Shown: positions 11,262 through 24,052, numbered from the stretch's first letter. The stretch is DNA of 64,000 nt from Zasmidium citrigriseum (GCA_002786025.1 NHNW01000045.1:62001-126000), one strand, 5' to 3'. Numbers and translations: made by a program. Notes: generated from the letters alone by a model not told the origin.

Positions 11262-13505
11262 ATGATCATCATGGGAAGCCTTGGAAATACGTCGCCGGAT
11301 ATGGACGTGCTGGACGTGGATGTGCTCATCGTTGGTACGTGGAACAGCGCTCCCATCAGCATGGCCATTTGCTAACCTTTGTACTCAGGAGCCGGGCCTT
11401 CGGGAGCCTCAATGGCATGCTATTTGGGATCATATGGTGAGTTGCACAGTAGTAGTCAAGTCATAACATGCTGACGCCTTTGAACGGGCATTAACGCTTT
11501 GATGATTTCCGATACGCCGGGCCCTTCCAAGCATCCACGAGCAAACTACTTCAACATGGCTGGAATGGGTATGTTGAAGCAAGTCGTACTATGTACTAGG
11601 AAGACTTACAATACCTCACAGAATGCCTGCGAGATCTTGGCTTGGAAGACAAAGCAAGAGAGCTTGGCTATCCTGCCTCCCAGTACTCCACCTACACTCG
11701 CTTTTGTAACACTTTGGCGGGAGAAGAAATTTATCGGTCTTATGTATTTGGCAATGATCCATCTCGGCATGTAAGTTATGCTTCTGTCGCTATCGATCAC
11801 ACCCTGATCACAGGTCCAGGGAGCCTATGAAGATGCCAGCCCTTCCAAGACCCTGTGCCTTTGCCAGACCGATCTGGAGCCACTGCTGCTTGATTGTGCT
11901 TCGGAACACGGAGTCTCGGCTCGATGGCAGACACGCCTCGTGAGTTTTGTAGAGGACAAAGCGAAGGACGAAGTCCTCAGTGTCGTCGAAGATCTCACCG
12001 CCGGACGAGGATACGTGATACGATCGAAGTATCTGGTCGCTGCCGATGGGGCAAAAAGTCGGATTGTTCGCGGTCTCAACATCCCATTACATCACGGTCC
12101 CGGGAATGGTTTTGTGATCTGTGCTTGGGTCGATGCAGATCTCGGCCATTTGGTTGAGCCAACCCCTGGACTGTTACATTACCTTTGCTTGCCAGACAAG
12201 CCACAACCAGAATACGGCCCCGTCGGTATCGCGCATTTCATCAAGCCCTGGCATGATTGGGTCATCTCTCTGTTTCCCAGCCCAACCTACACTAAGATGG
12301 AGGCAACGGAGGAGCAGATCATGTCTCGAATCAAGGATCTTGTCGGCGACGACAGCGTAGAGATGAAGTTGAAAGGCATGAGCATCTGGGACTTTGAAGA
12401 AGTCTACGCAGAATACTTCTCTCACGGGAACATCCACTGCATTGGAAACTCGGTTCATCGACATCCTCCATTTGGCGGCCTTGGAACGAGCACATGTTTG
12501 GAAGATGCGTTCAATTTGGCCTGGAAGATGGCTTACGTCTTGCAAGGCAAGGCAGAAAAGTCACTCTTGAACACATACAATGACGAAAGGCAACCAGCCG
12601 GCGAATATGTGGTAAAGCGAACCAACGAGAATGGAAGGCTGAACTTCAATCTTTACGGTATGCTCGGATACCTGGACAATCGATCACCTGAGGAACGTAT
12701 GCAGATTATGAATCTTCTAAAAGAAGATTCAGAAGCAGGGGCTGCCTTCCGAGACCAATTCCGCAAGGCTGTGAGCGAGCTTGCTGATGAGCGCCACTGC
12801 GTTGGAGCAATGATGAATCAATGGTACAAATCCACGGCCAACTATCTTGATGACGAGGAAGACGAGCCGTCGTGGCCTCAAAACGAGCAAGATCGTGCGG
12901 TCAATCTCTACACCAGCACACATCCTGGATGGCGAATCCCACATGCCTGGCTCGGCGTTCGTCAGCCCATGCGAGGTCCACGCCTCCCGCTTGTCTCGAC
13001 AAGAGACATTGTTGGACACGGAAAGTTCACGATCTTGACTGGCATTGGCGGGAAAGACATCTGGCTGCCAGCCGTCACAGAAGTCTCACAAATACTCGGC
13101 TTGGACATTCCGGTGATAGGCATCGGCTGGGGCCAGGACTATGAAGATACTTTCTTTCGCTGGTACGAGACTCGTGGAGTTGGCGAGAAGGGCGCAGTCC
13201 TCGTTCGACCTGACCGTACTGTTGCTTGGCGAGCGCAAGCACCACCTGGCGATATCGTCGCAACTCAGACGAAGTTGGAGACTGTGCTTCGTTCCGTGTT
13301 GGGAAGTACGAACTCGAAGCGGAAGGACAGCAAGCAAGAGGATCGTGCTTCGGAGTTGAGTGGGCTAGTCGTCAGTCAGGGCAAACCGACGCTGAACTTG
13401 GAATGGGCGGCAGCAGAGCCATTCTTGCCAGCCCAGGAGATCAAGGGCGTATCTCCGATGGAGAGATGGACTTCTGAGCAACTGACAACCTCCATGATTG
13501 ATTGA
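11262..13505 (+). CDS. FAD monooxygenase of phenol-2-monooxygenase type, with an apparently non-canonical splice site
   Basis: This is a class A flavin hydroxylase of about 680 residues with three parts: FAD domain, substrate domain and C-terminal thioredoxin-like domain (from about 530; 'VLVRPDRTVAWRAQAP' is typical of phenol hydroxylase relatives). Exons are 11262-11334, 11389-11436, 11488-11568, 11622-11770 and 11814-13505. The exon total is divisible by three and restores 'VDVLIVGAGPSGASMA', the FAD motif. 'YLVAADGAKSRIV' is the DG motif and 'GNSVHRHPPFGGLGTS' is the GD-type motif. Intron 2 (11437-11487) has a good GTGAGT donor and a GCTGAC branch site, but the only in-frame junction ends in GG rather than AG. 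If that intron is not spliced, a start at ATG 11499 would lack the FAD motif. It probably hydroxylates an anthraquinone or related phenol. An alternative start is ATG 11271. Confidence 0.82.
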
Positions 13506-13895
13506 TAGATCATGTTATTCTCGAGAAATGTATCTCTGTCCTAGGGATGAAGCTTTAGAACCATCTTGCAACATGAACGAATCGTCTCACTATCTAGACA
13601 TAACGTAAGCATTCGCATGATGGAAACTGTTGTCTTTGAGCAACGCCTAAGAGCTTGGGAGACGTCTTGCGAACTCTCGCAGACATTCACTTGTCAAGTC
13701 GTGAGTCAACACGCTTGAGACCATGTTACTCCGCATAACATTCAGCTTTCATCAAAATCTGCAATGTTTCGGACAGCAATGGTGCAGCAGACTGGTTCAT
13801 GCTGACTAGGCGCACAAGGCTGTAATATTTTGTGGCCAAGATTGAGATAATTGATGTGTACTCTATTGTCATGGTGTCTGATGGAAGATGCTAGA
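13506..13895. other. Intergenic, convergent 3' ends
   Basis: The ends of the FAD monooxygenase and the SDR face each other here. Nothing beyond untranslated sequence is seen. Confidence 0.5.
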
Positions 13896-14750
13896 TTATG
13901 CAGCTCCTCCATCCAAAGTGAGGACCTTCCCATTGATCCACTCTCCTTCAGCACTGACAAGGAATCCCACTACCGTCGCAACATCCTCTGGCCATCCATT
14001 CCGACGAAGCGGTGATGCCATGGCAGCCATCTTCTGTCTTTCTTCAGCCGTATATTTCTCACCGCCAGGGATATAGTGCTGGGAAACGTCGTGAAACATA
14101 TCTGTCACCGTCCCTGGCTATCAAGTCAGCAATCTTTCCTAGTACGACAGCGAATTTGATTTTTCGAACGGACCTCCTGGCGCCACAGCGTTAACGGTGA
14201 TCTTCTTGTCACCACAGTCTTTGGAAAAGATCCTGACGAAGGAGTCGATCGCCCCTTTCGAGCCTGAATACAGAGAGTGCTTAGGCACGCTGAAGTCCTT
14301 GGAGGTGTTGGACGATGTCATGACAATCCTGCCACCTTCAGTAAGGTGCTTGTACGCCTCTCTCGCAACGAAGAACTGGCCGCGAGTGTTGAGGCTAAAC
14401 ACCCGATCGAACTCTTCTTCTGTTACGTCTTTCATGTGTCCAAAGCTGACAACGCCAGAGTTGCTGACGGCAATATCGAGCTTGCCGAAATGTGCTACCG
14501 CATCGTCGAACAGCTTGATTGTCTGGTTGACTTGTCGAACGTCGGCTTGGAAGGCGACAGCATCTGAACCTTGCTTCTTAATAGTTTCGACAATCTTCTC
14601 GGCAGGCTCCCTTGCATTGGCGTAGTTTACGACGACTTTGGCTCCCATTCTTCCAAGGTAGATGGCGATTGCCGCTCCGATTCCGCGACCAGAGCCAGTG
14701 ACAAGGGCCACTTTGCCATCAAGGCGACCAGGAATGTATGGCGGCGACAT
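13896..14750 (-). CDS. Short-chain dehydrogenase of the MdpC / versicolorin reductase / naphthol reductase family
   Basis: This is an NADPH-dependent reductase of 264 residues. Relatives reduce the hydroquinone form of emodin-type anthraquinones, versicolorin A or tetrahydroxynaphthalene. Exons are 14750-14174 and 14113-13896; the splice restores '[13 protein letters not shown]'. The ATG was chosen because upstream in-frame sequence lacks another ATG and because '[19 protein letters not shown]' matches the family start. Features are the cofactor motif '[12 protein letters not shown]', 'NSGVVSFG' (NNAG equivalent), catalytic Ser in 'IVMTSSNTS', and YxxxK as 'YSGSKGA'. The C-terminus '[11 protein letters not shown]' is complete. 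It shares a divergent promoter with the NmrA-like gene, whose family partner (MdpK) acts in the same deoxygenation steps in monodictyphenone clusters. Confidence 0.92.
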
Positions 14751-15111
14751 GTTTCTGAAGATACAAAATTCGGCGTCAACTTGGGTAAGTTTTTGGGAGA
14801 AGTTGCTGTCAATGGATTCGAAAGGGACATGCAAGACCTCGATTCCCTATACCAACGACTCTCCGCCCATTGCACTCATTTCCGGGCGGATCATATCGAT
14901 TGATCGGTAGCTGTTGCTTTACGTGGCTGTCTGGAACATAGCTCGGGGTTATTCCCTTCCACGTTGCTTTACTCCGAAACAAGGCTGCTTTAGCCCGATA
15001 CTGAACTGCAAGTTGGAGACACAGTTGCATTCTCTCAGATTCACATACATTCAGCGACGTCGTTGCTTCGACCTAAATTACCACACTTTTGAACGCTCTG
15101 ACATTTTCGTC
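14751..15111. promoter_or_regulatory. Divergent promoter SDR / NmrA-like gene with two shared motifs
   Basis: Contains TTTAGCCCGAT at 14989-14999 and TCGTTGCTTCGA (TCG-N6-CGA) at 15060-15071. Both motif types recur in the P450 / anthrone oxygenase promoter (39821-40186). They are candidate sites for the cluster's AflR-like regulator or another zinc-cluster protein. Confidence 0.5.
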
Positions 15112-15959
15112 ATGACCACGTATTCAATTCTGGGCGCCACGGGCAACTGTGGACAAGCTCTTCTGGAGCTGCTCCTGAACACGGACGATGCCAAGATCAA
15201 GGTCTATTGCCGTAATCAGGAAAAGCTTCATCGTCTTGTCCCTCGGTCAAAAGGGCATCCGCGAGTTGAACTCTTCACTGGCAGCATAACCGATGTCGAT
15301 CTGCTTGCCAAAGCAATGCACGGAGCGCAGGCGGTTTTCCTGACCGCGACGACGAATGACAACATTCCAGGCTGTCGTATGTACATGAACCCTACCCGCC
15401 AAAAAGCACATACTGACTCTGCTTTCCGCTATGAGATATAAGCCAAGATCTCGCTCGAACAGTGATCAGCGCTCTCGAACAGATCAAAGCAAGCTCTCGG
15501 GCACCACCTCCCATGCCACGACTCGTCCTCCTCTCCTCAGCCACGCTAGATCCCTGGATCAGTCGCAAGCAGCCCTTCATCAACGCCATCATCCGAAGAT
15601 CCGCCTGGCATGTGTACAAAGATCTCGAATTGGCAGAGGAATTTCTTCGTCAACACGAAGATTGGGTCTCGTGCGTATACATCAAACCCGGCGGACTCTC
15701 GGTCGATGTTCAGAGAGGACATCGACTTACACTTGATGATGAGGAGTCTTTCGTCTCGTATCTAGATATTGCAGCTGGGATGATTGAGTCTGCTGATGCA
15801 CCCAAGGGAATGTGGGATGGCAGGAATGTTGGAGTTGTGAACGCAGGCGGGAAGGCGAAGTTCCCTTCTGGAACTCCGAGTTGCATTTTCTTTGGGTTGA
15901 TGCGTTACTACTTCCCATTCTTGCACAACTACCTGCCGACGGGAACAGGACCGAGCTGA
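15112..15959 (+). CDS. NmrA-like NAD(P)-binding oxidoreductase (AflX / MdpK type)
   Basis: This is a 262-residue atypical SDR of the NmrA family. Exons are 15112-15376 and 15436-15959. The acceptor after GAG at 15435 was chosen because it restores '[19 protein letters not shown]' in frame; the nearby alternative acceptors give a stop codon or a poorer match to the family. The N-terminal Rossmann motif is '[17 protein letters not shown]', followed by '[10 protein letters not shown]', where the cofactor-binding edge lies. The family includes AflX and MdpK, which work in ring oxidation or deoxygenation in aflatoxin and monodictyphenone pathways. It is divergent from the SDR gene, and the pair suggests a joint role after anthraquinone formation. 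The reaction is inferred from relatives. Confidence 0.85.
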
Positions 15960-16451
15960 TGAATACGAAAAGATGAAAATGGGAATTATAAACGTCCTGT
16001 AGCCTGAACATATCCCGAAACAGTCAGCATCGATCTCTACCGTTCTCTCTTGGCATGCCATGAGAACAATAGACCGTGCAGTAGATACGATGTTGAATCG
16101 ATCGGAGCGACTCGGATTGTTTAAACAGAAATGAATGTCGCCACTTAGTCTCGTTGATTTCAGCCGGCGACAAGCCAACCATTCTCTCCATGCAATCTGC
16201 AGAGGAAACGACTGCGCCGTGATGCGAACTCCAAATTTGCGTTCTCTGAGCCTGTGAACCTACGTTTTGAGACTCCCGTGATCAGATGAGTGTGCTGTGG
16301 AGTCTTACAGCGAGGTTCGATATGGTATACTTGAGCAAGATAGAAAGGGACCCTTCGGCTAGCAGCAGCTAGTTTTCTTATCGCTATCTGATTGATCCTG
16401 AACGCCTGTCATATCCAAAGGCCTAGCCCAAACTTCAAACTGATGTCCATT
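15960..16451. other. Intergenic, convergent 3' ends
   Basis: Lies between the ends of the NmrA-like gene and the NR-PKS. No gene or repeat is seen. Confidence 0.5.
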
Positions 16452-19400
16452 CTAGCTGTAGTAGTCATTCAACCAATTCCTCAAGTCACCGATCGTAGGG
16501 TAGTCCAAAAACAGACTGCCGTTCACCTTGACATCGAGCTCCGTTCTGAACTTCTCAGCCAATACTAGGGACATAAGACTGTCGATGCCCAGGTTGGAGA
16601 ACTCAGCCTGGTCTTGCAAATCTTCGAGCTCCAGAGCCGTTTCTCGGGCAACTAGGAGAAGAGCCTTGTCTGCCATCGATGGATTCGTAGACGGAGCCTC
16701 TCCCGGATTGGCCGCCGCAACAATCTTCGCCACAGATGATGGGATCTCCTTGGTCTTGCTCGGCTTCTTCTGGCTCTTGGTAACTTTCTTGACCTTCAAA
16801 AGCTCCGACTCTTCGAAACCAGAATCGTGGTCCGAGCTCTCGCCGTTGGAGCCTGTTGATGTGTGTGTCTCAGCCGGCGTTTGGTGACCTGAATGTCTGT
16901 CCCATGTCAAAGCCGGCGTGCTCGCTTCTTTCACGCTCTGTGAAGGTTCAGGAGCAGTGAAAAAGTGGCCAAGCAACAGTCGCGGGAAACGACGGAAAGT
17001 GATGCCACCGACCATACCAATCATCTTGCTGTCGTCGGCACGAAGGATGTAAACGTCGCCCAGGAAGACTGCGGAATTCTCTTCAGTGGGTATCATCTTG
17101 ACATACGACCGATAACGGCCTCCTGCCACGAGTGGCTCAGCAAAGCGCATCGACTGCCAGCCAGATGTGACACAGTAGTTGTTATGTGTGTCAATGGCAT
17201 CCGAGCAATTCATAACGAAGCCGGCAAGGTGAGCAACGCTGTCGATGAAATATGGTGGCAACAAGAACTGGCCTCCATGGTCTTTGTCACTGAGTCGAAT
17301 GTTGGCATATGCTTCCAATTGGCTCATCACCACGGATTGCATGCCTCGATATTTCTCAGCGTAGTCAACAAGGTTATGAGCCCATAGAGTGTAGGCCATG
17401 TTGCCAGAGAGACGACTGGCTTGACCAGCTGCTGCCATTGCGTCCAGTGTTTCGATCCGATGCTGAATCAAATGTGTCATGGGAGTCCAAGAGTTAAGCC
17501 AGTGACCAGAATTGCCGTATTCAATGTTGGCCGTCGCAAAAGGCTCCGAAGGTGTTCCATCAGAAGAATCTACGTTCTGCCATGTTAAGTCGAGAATGCC
17601 AGAATCGATGTCTGCAGTCCGTGCAGTCACTTGGATGAGTTGTGGTATGCTCGTTGATCCCTTGTGCGCTACCAATCCTTTGGTCACGACAAGGTTCGTC
17701 ATGTTCATGTCTGGTCGCTTGCTTCCGGGGTAGAACTTTCGGTAGAGATAGTCGCCCAGAGTGAAGCCTATGTCGGCGTGAATCGACTGTAGGGCAAGTC
17801 AGCTAAGTTTTGATCATGATAGCGACATGGGTGCTCACTGAAGTCACGACACCGCAGTCATTCATTCGATGCCCATGTGCTGCAGCCAAAAAGTCCTTCT
17901 GCATGAGATCCGATTGCATGACAACAACGCAGTTAGCGCCATCAAGCTCAAGGGAAACGATTCTCTGTACCAACGAGCTCAATGACTCGTAGGTCGGAAT
18001 TGCCTGGTTCCCAGCGGCCGTCAAAGGGCTGTTCTGATAATAGTTGTTGCCCTTCGTCAAACACCAGTCGCCATTATACTGCAGCCAATAATTCTTCTCA
18101 TCCCACGCATAAGTAGGAAGGTTGAGAAGGCGGAGTCCTGACCTGAAGGGTGAGTGGAACTCGTTCCAGTCGAGATCGATACCAGCAGAATGTAGCGCAG
18201 CCATTGTTTCTGACATCGACTTCCAGTTGTCCTGTCCACGACGAAGGGATGGCACAGCTAGGGGCGGGCTGGGCAGAATTGATTTTACAAAGCCAGTACA
18301 TACTGGATGAGGGCCGATCTCAATCCAAATGGTATCATCACCGACTGCAGATACTTCGTGTGCAGCCTCAATAGCCGATGCAAAATCGACTGTTTCTCTC
18401 GTTGCTCGACGAACATATTCGGCGTTCAAAGTTCGGCCATCGAACACGACCTTGGCATGTAGTGGCGAGATGACTGGGAGCTTTGGCTCCTGGAAGATCA
18501 CGTTCTTGCAGATCGTTTCGAAGTCATCCAGAATAGGGTCTGTTTGTTCGGAGTGGAATGCGAAGGCGACGCCGAGTATGATGCATCGGTGGCCAGCTGC
18601 CTCGAGGATTGGGGCGATCTCGTCGACTTGCGCCTTGGTGCCGCTGAGAACTGTGTCTGACGGGCTGTTGATGCACGCCACGCTGTATTGTGTCGTGCTT
18701 CCAGACAGAACATTGGCAATCGTAGACACAGAAGCTCGGACTGCCATCATGCAGTGGCTTCCGGCGGTACATCGCTCTTGAAGCAATTCTGCTCTTCGGC
18801 CGACCATGAATATGGCATCGCTCGCGCTGATCACACCGGCCACCTGCATTGCGGCATACTCGCCGAGAGAGTGACCAACGACGATGTCTGGGCAAGCTCC
18901 CAGAGATGTCCAGTACTGAGCGAGAGCGATCTCTGTACAGACAAGAGCCAACTGAGTCACCACAGGCGGATGTTCGTAGTCTTGCGAATGAGAGCCATCC
19001 AAAGCTGGGATGAAAGAAGGAAATCCCTGCCGTTGCGCGATGGTGTCCAGGTTGTGGATATGTTGGCGAAAGACTGGCACATCTCGATAAAACTCCAGAC
19101 TCATACTGTGATGGGACGCACCCTGACCAGTAAAGGCAAACGCTACCGATGGGGTGTTGGACTTGTTGCCGATAGGCTTGATGCTTTGGACTTGGTCCAA
19201 TGACGAAAGCAACTGTCTCCTGGCTCCAGCGATATCGGTAGCGGTGGCCGCGATTCGATAGCTGTGGTGATATTTCCGAGCAGTCGTAGTATATCCGAGA
19301 TGGGCCAAGTCAGTCTCGCCAATGTGATCGTCCAGGTACGATATGAGTCGCTCGATGTTGTTAGATAGGGCGGTCTTCGTTTTGCCAGATACAGCGATCG

Positions 19401-22009
19401 TATGGCTAGGGCGAAGATCCAAAGGCCCTGGCTCAACTGTAGGTGCATCTTCGAGTAGCATCATTGTATTCCCGCCAGCTGCTCCGAAGTTGTTGACGGC
19501 AGCAATGCGCTTCTTCTCGGACCGCGGCCATGCGGTGTTGGAGAGAGGGATATGGACGTTGCGCTTTTCGAGGTCAGGAAATCTGGGGTTCAGTTCTGTT
19601 TTGATGCCAACGTGACGAGGGATCTCGTTTCTTTGCATCATCATCAGCACCTTGATCAGGGCCGTCGTACCAGCTACAGACTCTCCGTGGCCGACATTGC
19701 TTTTGACGCTTCCAATATGCAGTGATTGTTCCGGTCGGCGGCGATGAGATGAAGTTGGCGCATAGACGTCAAGAACACCGGACATCTCTTCGAAGTCCCC
19801 TGCTTGAGTGCCCGTGCCATGCATCTCAATGTAGCTCACATCAAGTGGATTCACTCCAGCCTGACGGAGAAGCTGACGTGCTAGGTAGGACTGATGACCG
19901 GCATGTGGGTGCGTGATGGACACAGCCTCTGCCGAATGATTCGTGCCCGTAGCAAGTACTACTCCCAGGATGTTGTCGTTGTCGGCTTGTGCATCTTCCA
20001 GTCTTTTGATCACGAGAGAACCAACTCCATCGGCTCGGCAATATCCATCAGCGCCAGCATCCCAAGTCTTGCAGGCATTGTGAGTCTTCGTCAAGAAATG
20101 CCCTTTGCCCAGGCCTGTGAATCCATCGGGATTTGTCAAGATGTTGACGCCGCCGGCTACAGCCATATCGACCTCTCCGTTCCAGAGCGCGTGACATGCA
20201 ACCTGCGGTCATCGTCAGTGATCGATTTAATTCAATGACAACGCGGAGTTGTCTTGACCTACTTCAATTGCTGCCAGGCCTGACGAACACGCCGTGTCAA
20301 TGCTATAGCTTGGTCCTGCAAATTTGAAGAAGTAGTTAATTCGCCCTGGCCCAAATGCTCGACAGCCTCCTGGAATATAGTATGTACTGACTTCCTGTCC
20401 TTGGTTGACTTCGCGGTAGTCGTCAGCCGCTTGTCCGTAGTAAGTACCAATTCTCTGCAGTTTCGTTGAAGGTGTACGATTGGCGACGAACCCAGACATC
20501 TCCAAAGCTTCGTAGGCCGTGACTAAGGAAAGTCTCATCTGTGGATCAACCACTGCCGCTTCTCTGGGTGACATGTTGAAGAATGCAGCATCGAACAGCC
20601 CGGGCTCATCAATGAAACACCCATATTGAGTCATCGTCTTGTTGGTTTCTTTGCCAGTAGGATCGTAATGTGTTGCGATGTCGAATCTGTCGTTTGGGAT
20701 CTGGCGAGAAACGTCCAAACCACTTTCCAGGACCTGCCAAAACTTGTCTAAGTCGGTAGCACCTCCAGGTAGTCTGCAAGACATTCCAACAATGGCCAGT
20801 TTCGACTGAGCTGTGCCACGAGGCTCAATCTCAGAGCGTGTGTGGTCAGCCAGAGCTGGCATCAAACTTTCAACGGAGACTTGAACGTCTTTCATTGCGA
20901 CTCGCAATGCGGTCTCCAGATCATGCAGCGGTATCGAGTTGCCAAAACACTGGAGTACGATACTCGTTGGCTGCGTCTGCTGAGCTGACTCCACGATAGC
21001 GGCTACCACCTTGTCCCACTGGATGGGACAGGTGAGAAGTTCGGTGACGGCATTCTCTTGTAACGTAAGGGCGTCTGTGGCGTCGTATGGCTTTCCAGTA
21101 CTCGTGGAATACAAGGGCAGTGGAGGATGCGAAGTGGAACAGCCATCGTGTGCCTCAGTCCTGCGTACGATGGCTCTCGTGTCAGAAGCACCGTATACAT
21201 GAGGTGCGTGGCAGAGTCCTCCATAGACTGGGAGAGCGATCGAGATTGCATCTCGGAACAGCTTTGACTTCTGAAAGAGATTCTTCAGTCTTAGCGGAGG
21301 TCCACTGACGGTGACTGAGGTTCGACTCATCGCGCTGATAAAGACCTTTGCACTCCCTGGGACAGAGGCTGCGTCATGGAAGGCATTCAGCTCCTCTTGA
21401 GCTTCGCTCGGCTCCAAATTATGGACGACATAGGCCCATGGATCAGAAGCATCCATGTCGCGACTTTCCAGCTGTGAAGAAACCATATGAACGTGTACCC
21501 CCATGCGGAATGCGATCCGAACTGCATCTGCTCCAGTCAAAGGTAACGAAGCATTGTCTTGAGCAGTAGCAACCGCAGCGGCAGAGAGAAGTCCAACACC
21601 AAGTGCGGTAAGGTGTTTATCAGCCTTGATATGGGTATCGGTGTTGGCGTGGCGTTCAACATGACTGTCGAGATCAGCTACGAGCTCACGTTTAGGGGGT
21701 ATCTGTTGCTCACCTGATGTACACCGCGAGTTGTAGAAGGACCAGAAGCACGCCATCCACAGCGCCACAAAGAACACCTTCCCGGAGTTCGGGGTCCTCT
21801 GCCCATGCGAAGAGCGTCTCGAAAGGCCCAAAGAGATGCTTCAAGGGTGAAGGTAGAAGAGTGATCTCGTCTTTGACAGCTCGTGTAGCGTCTCCCAAGA
21901 ACCGAGAAAGCAATGGATGCGATCTAGCTCTACTTAAGCGATGCAGGCTGCGCAGAGAGTCCTGCAAGTCCTCTTTGGGAAACTCGTTGCTGAAGTATAG
22001 GACCTCCAT
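16452..22009 (-). CDS. Non-reducing polyketide synthase SAT-KS-AT-PT-ACP, no thioesterase (atrochrysone carboxylic acid synthase type)
   Basis: This is the 1798-residue core enzyme of the anthraquinone branch. Exons are 22009-21714, 21664-20263, 20202-17839 and 17786-16452. The start is the ATG of '[11 protein letters not shown]', the usual SAT opening. The SAT (1-370) reads '[13 protein letters not shown]', so the expected GxCxG cysteine is Gly. KS (from about 386): '[12 protein letters not shown]' with Cys558, '[11 protein letters not shown]' and '[10 protein letters not shown]'. AT: '[10 protein letters not shown]' with Ser1011. PT (about 1290-1600): catalytic His in '[11 protein letters not shown]' and '[13 protein letters not shown]' with the Asp region. 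There is a single ACP with Ser1757 in '[10 protein letters not shown]'. It ends 41 residues later, so there is no TE, Claisen cyclase or reductase domain. Relatives (MdpG, ClaG, ACAS) are about 1800 residues and need a separate metallo-beta-lactamase thioesterase, which is the divergent neighbour here. Confidence 0.95.
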
Positions 22010-22984
22010 GGCTTGGATTGTTAGAGAGCAGGGGTAGAATGGGGCAGCGTGCCTTGTGAAACAGTGACTTTCACCATTAACACGACCTGCAACTCTGATC
22101 AATCTTGCAGTTCGCAACGCATGTGAGTGAAGGGACGATATACAGACTGTAGTATTCGCTTCAATGGAACCGATCTCTGCACACATCGTCGTCCTGAAAG
22201 TATATCTACTTCGTCGACAGCCAAAAGAGCGAAATGCGAATGCGTGCCACGTGCGTCAGGGACAAGCCATCGGGAGAATCCCAACAACGGAATGACATAA
22301 AGGAGGTTTGTATGAGAGAGAGTTCTTTCACAGACCCTATTCGGCCCGCTGGACTCTCAAGAGGATTGCTCCGAGCAGGCTCGGGCCAAGACGTATAGTC
22401 AAATCGTTTCCCGGACGTCGCTTTTCAGCACAATCCATTACTGCCTTCCACGAGGCGTACAGATAGCTATCAAAGACTTCGGGTTTATTCGTTCATTTCA
22501 CTAATCCACTGCTGGAAACTCGTACGCCGGACGATGGCATGAGATGCATCCAGTCTAAGGCACGCCAGATGTAAGTAAGATAGACGGCGATAAATTCGTT
22601 CAAGCACTATCAAGCTATGAGCGCACCAACTGATTTTGAGCTTTGAAGGACAGTCTCGCGACTTGCGGCTGACGTCTATGCAAGTGGTGGCCGAGTTCGC
22701 TACTGCGTTGTGCGATCAGGCTGTGCAAGGCTTTACCCCCGAGGCTGACGAGGTCCGCCCCTCGATATGTCCCGACGAGTGCGTCATGTGACCGTACCAC
22801 GTTGACGACTGCTTTCCAAAGTTGCATCATTCTACTCGAGAGTTTATCACTTGCATGGTATCCAAAGGATTCGTTCCAAATACTCTCGATTCTTCAATAC
22901 TCCCACTCGCACGCGGCCGTTGGCTCAAATCCTCACTATCATACCTCCGCTGCAGGGCAAATCTTCAAGGAGGCGACGTTCGAC
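22010..22984. promoter_or_regulatory. Divergent promoter NR-PKS / metallo-beta-lactamase thioesterase
   Basis: TCGGGCCAA at 22381-22389 is one base from the reverse complement of TTAGCCCGA. It directly follows CCGAGCAG (22371-22378), an octamer also found next to TTAGCCCGA in the 39821-40186 promoter. No TCG-N5-CGA site is present. Confidence 0.45.
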
Positions 22985-24052
22985 ATGGACGGCGACAAAG
23001 GTGGTTATCGTCAGATTAACAAAGCTTTGAACATCTGCGCCTTCGACGACTATCTCAAAGGCCAAGTCGCTAGCCTGCCACATATTCCGAACGTTACTCA
23101 ACTCACACCGCGGGTCCTCCGAGTGCTGGGGCAGAACCCAGGGAAGTTTACCTACCAGGGTACCAACACATTTGTGCTTGGTACAGGACGACATCGTATC
23201 TTGATAGATACCTCGGGTGGTGAGCCAGAATATGCAAAGCTTTTGGCAACAACATTGGAAGCACATCATATCAGCCTGAAATACGTGCTGATCACTCACT
23301 GGCATGGTGATCATTCGGTATGTGTCGTCAGCTACAGTATGATGTCGGTGCGAGACACATTTTCGACATGATACTGATCTCTCCAGGGAGGTGCACCTGA
23401 TCTGCTACGGATGTACAACCATCTCAACGATCACATCTACAAGAACAGTCCCGAAGCCGGCCACCAAGACATATGCGATGGCCAGGTGTTCAAGGTCGAA
23501 GGGGCGACAGTCACGGCTGTTCACACGCCAGGGCATTCAGAAGATCACATGTGCTTCGTCCTGGAGGAGGAAAAGTCCATGTTCACAGGAGACAACATTC
23601 TCGGCGTTGGAACAAGCGCGGTTGAAGACCTGGGGCTTTACATGTCCAGTCTTCAGAAGATGGCTGCACAGAATTGCGTCGTTGGACATCCAGCTCATGG
23701 CTTGACAATTGAAGACCTCCACGCCAAGATCGATAAAGAACTCTCGCAAAAGTGGCGTCGCGAGAAGCAGGTCATGGGGACTCTGGATCGGCTTCGTGCA
23801 GGTGGGGAGGGCAGTGTTGTTGTTTCGAAAGTCGTCACAGGCATCTACGGAGCTTCCGTTGACGACGGGACCCGCCGACTGGCGCTCGAGCCTTTTGTGG
23901 ACGAGGTACTACGCAAACTAGCGGGCGATGGTAAAGTCGGCTTTAAGGTAAGAGGCGGGCGGAAGCAATGGTACCTCATGCCGTGCAAGCATGCTGGCAA
24001 GACGGTCGTGCGCTCAGAACCCGTCAGTGTGCAGGTTTTTGAGGTGTTTTGA
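22985..24052 (+). CDS. Metallo-beta-lactamase-type thioesterase (ACTE / MdpF family)
   Basis: This is a 332-residue hydrolase with a metallo-beta-lactamase fold that, in relatives, releases the octaketide from the ACP of a TE-less NR-PKS. Exons are 22985-23317 and 23387-24052, phase 0, restoring 'THWHGDHSGGAPDLL'. The zinc-binding motif THxHxDH is intact ('THWHGDH'). Further metal ligands are plausible at 'HTPGHSEDHM' and in 'DNILGVGTS'. Residues 1-70 lead into 'NPGKFTYQGTNTFVLG', typical of LACTB2-like enzymes, and a winged C-terminal region follows. It is transcribed away from the NR-PKS from a shared promoter, the arrangement seen for many PKS/ACTE pairs. The function is well supported by family and context. 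Confidence 0.94.
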
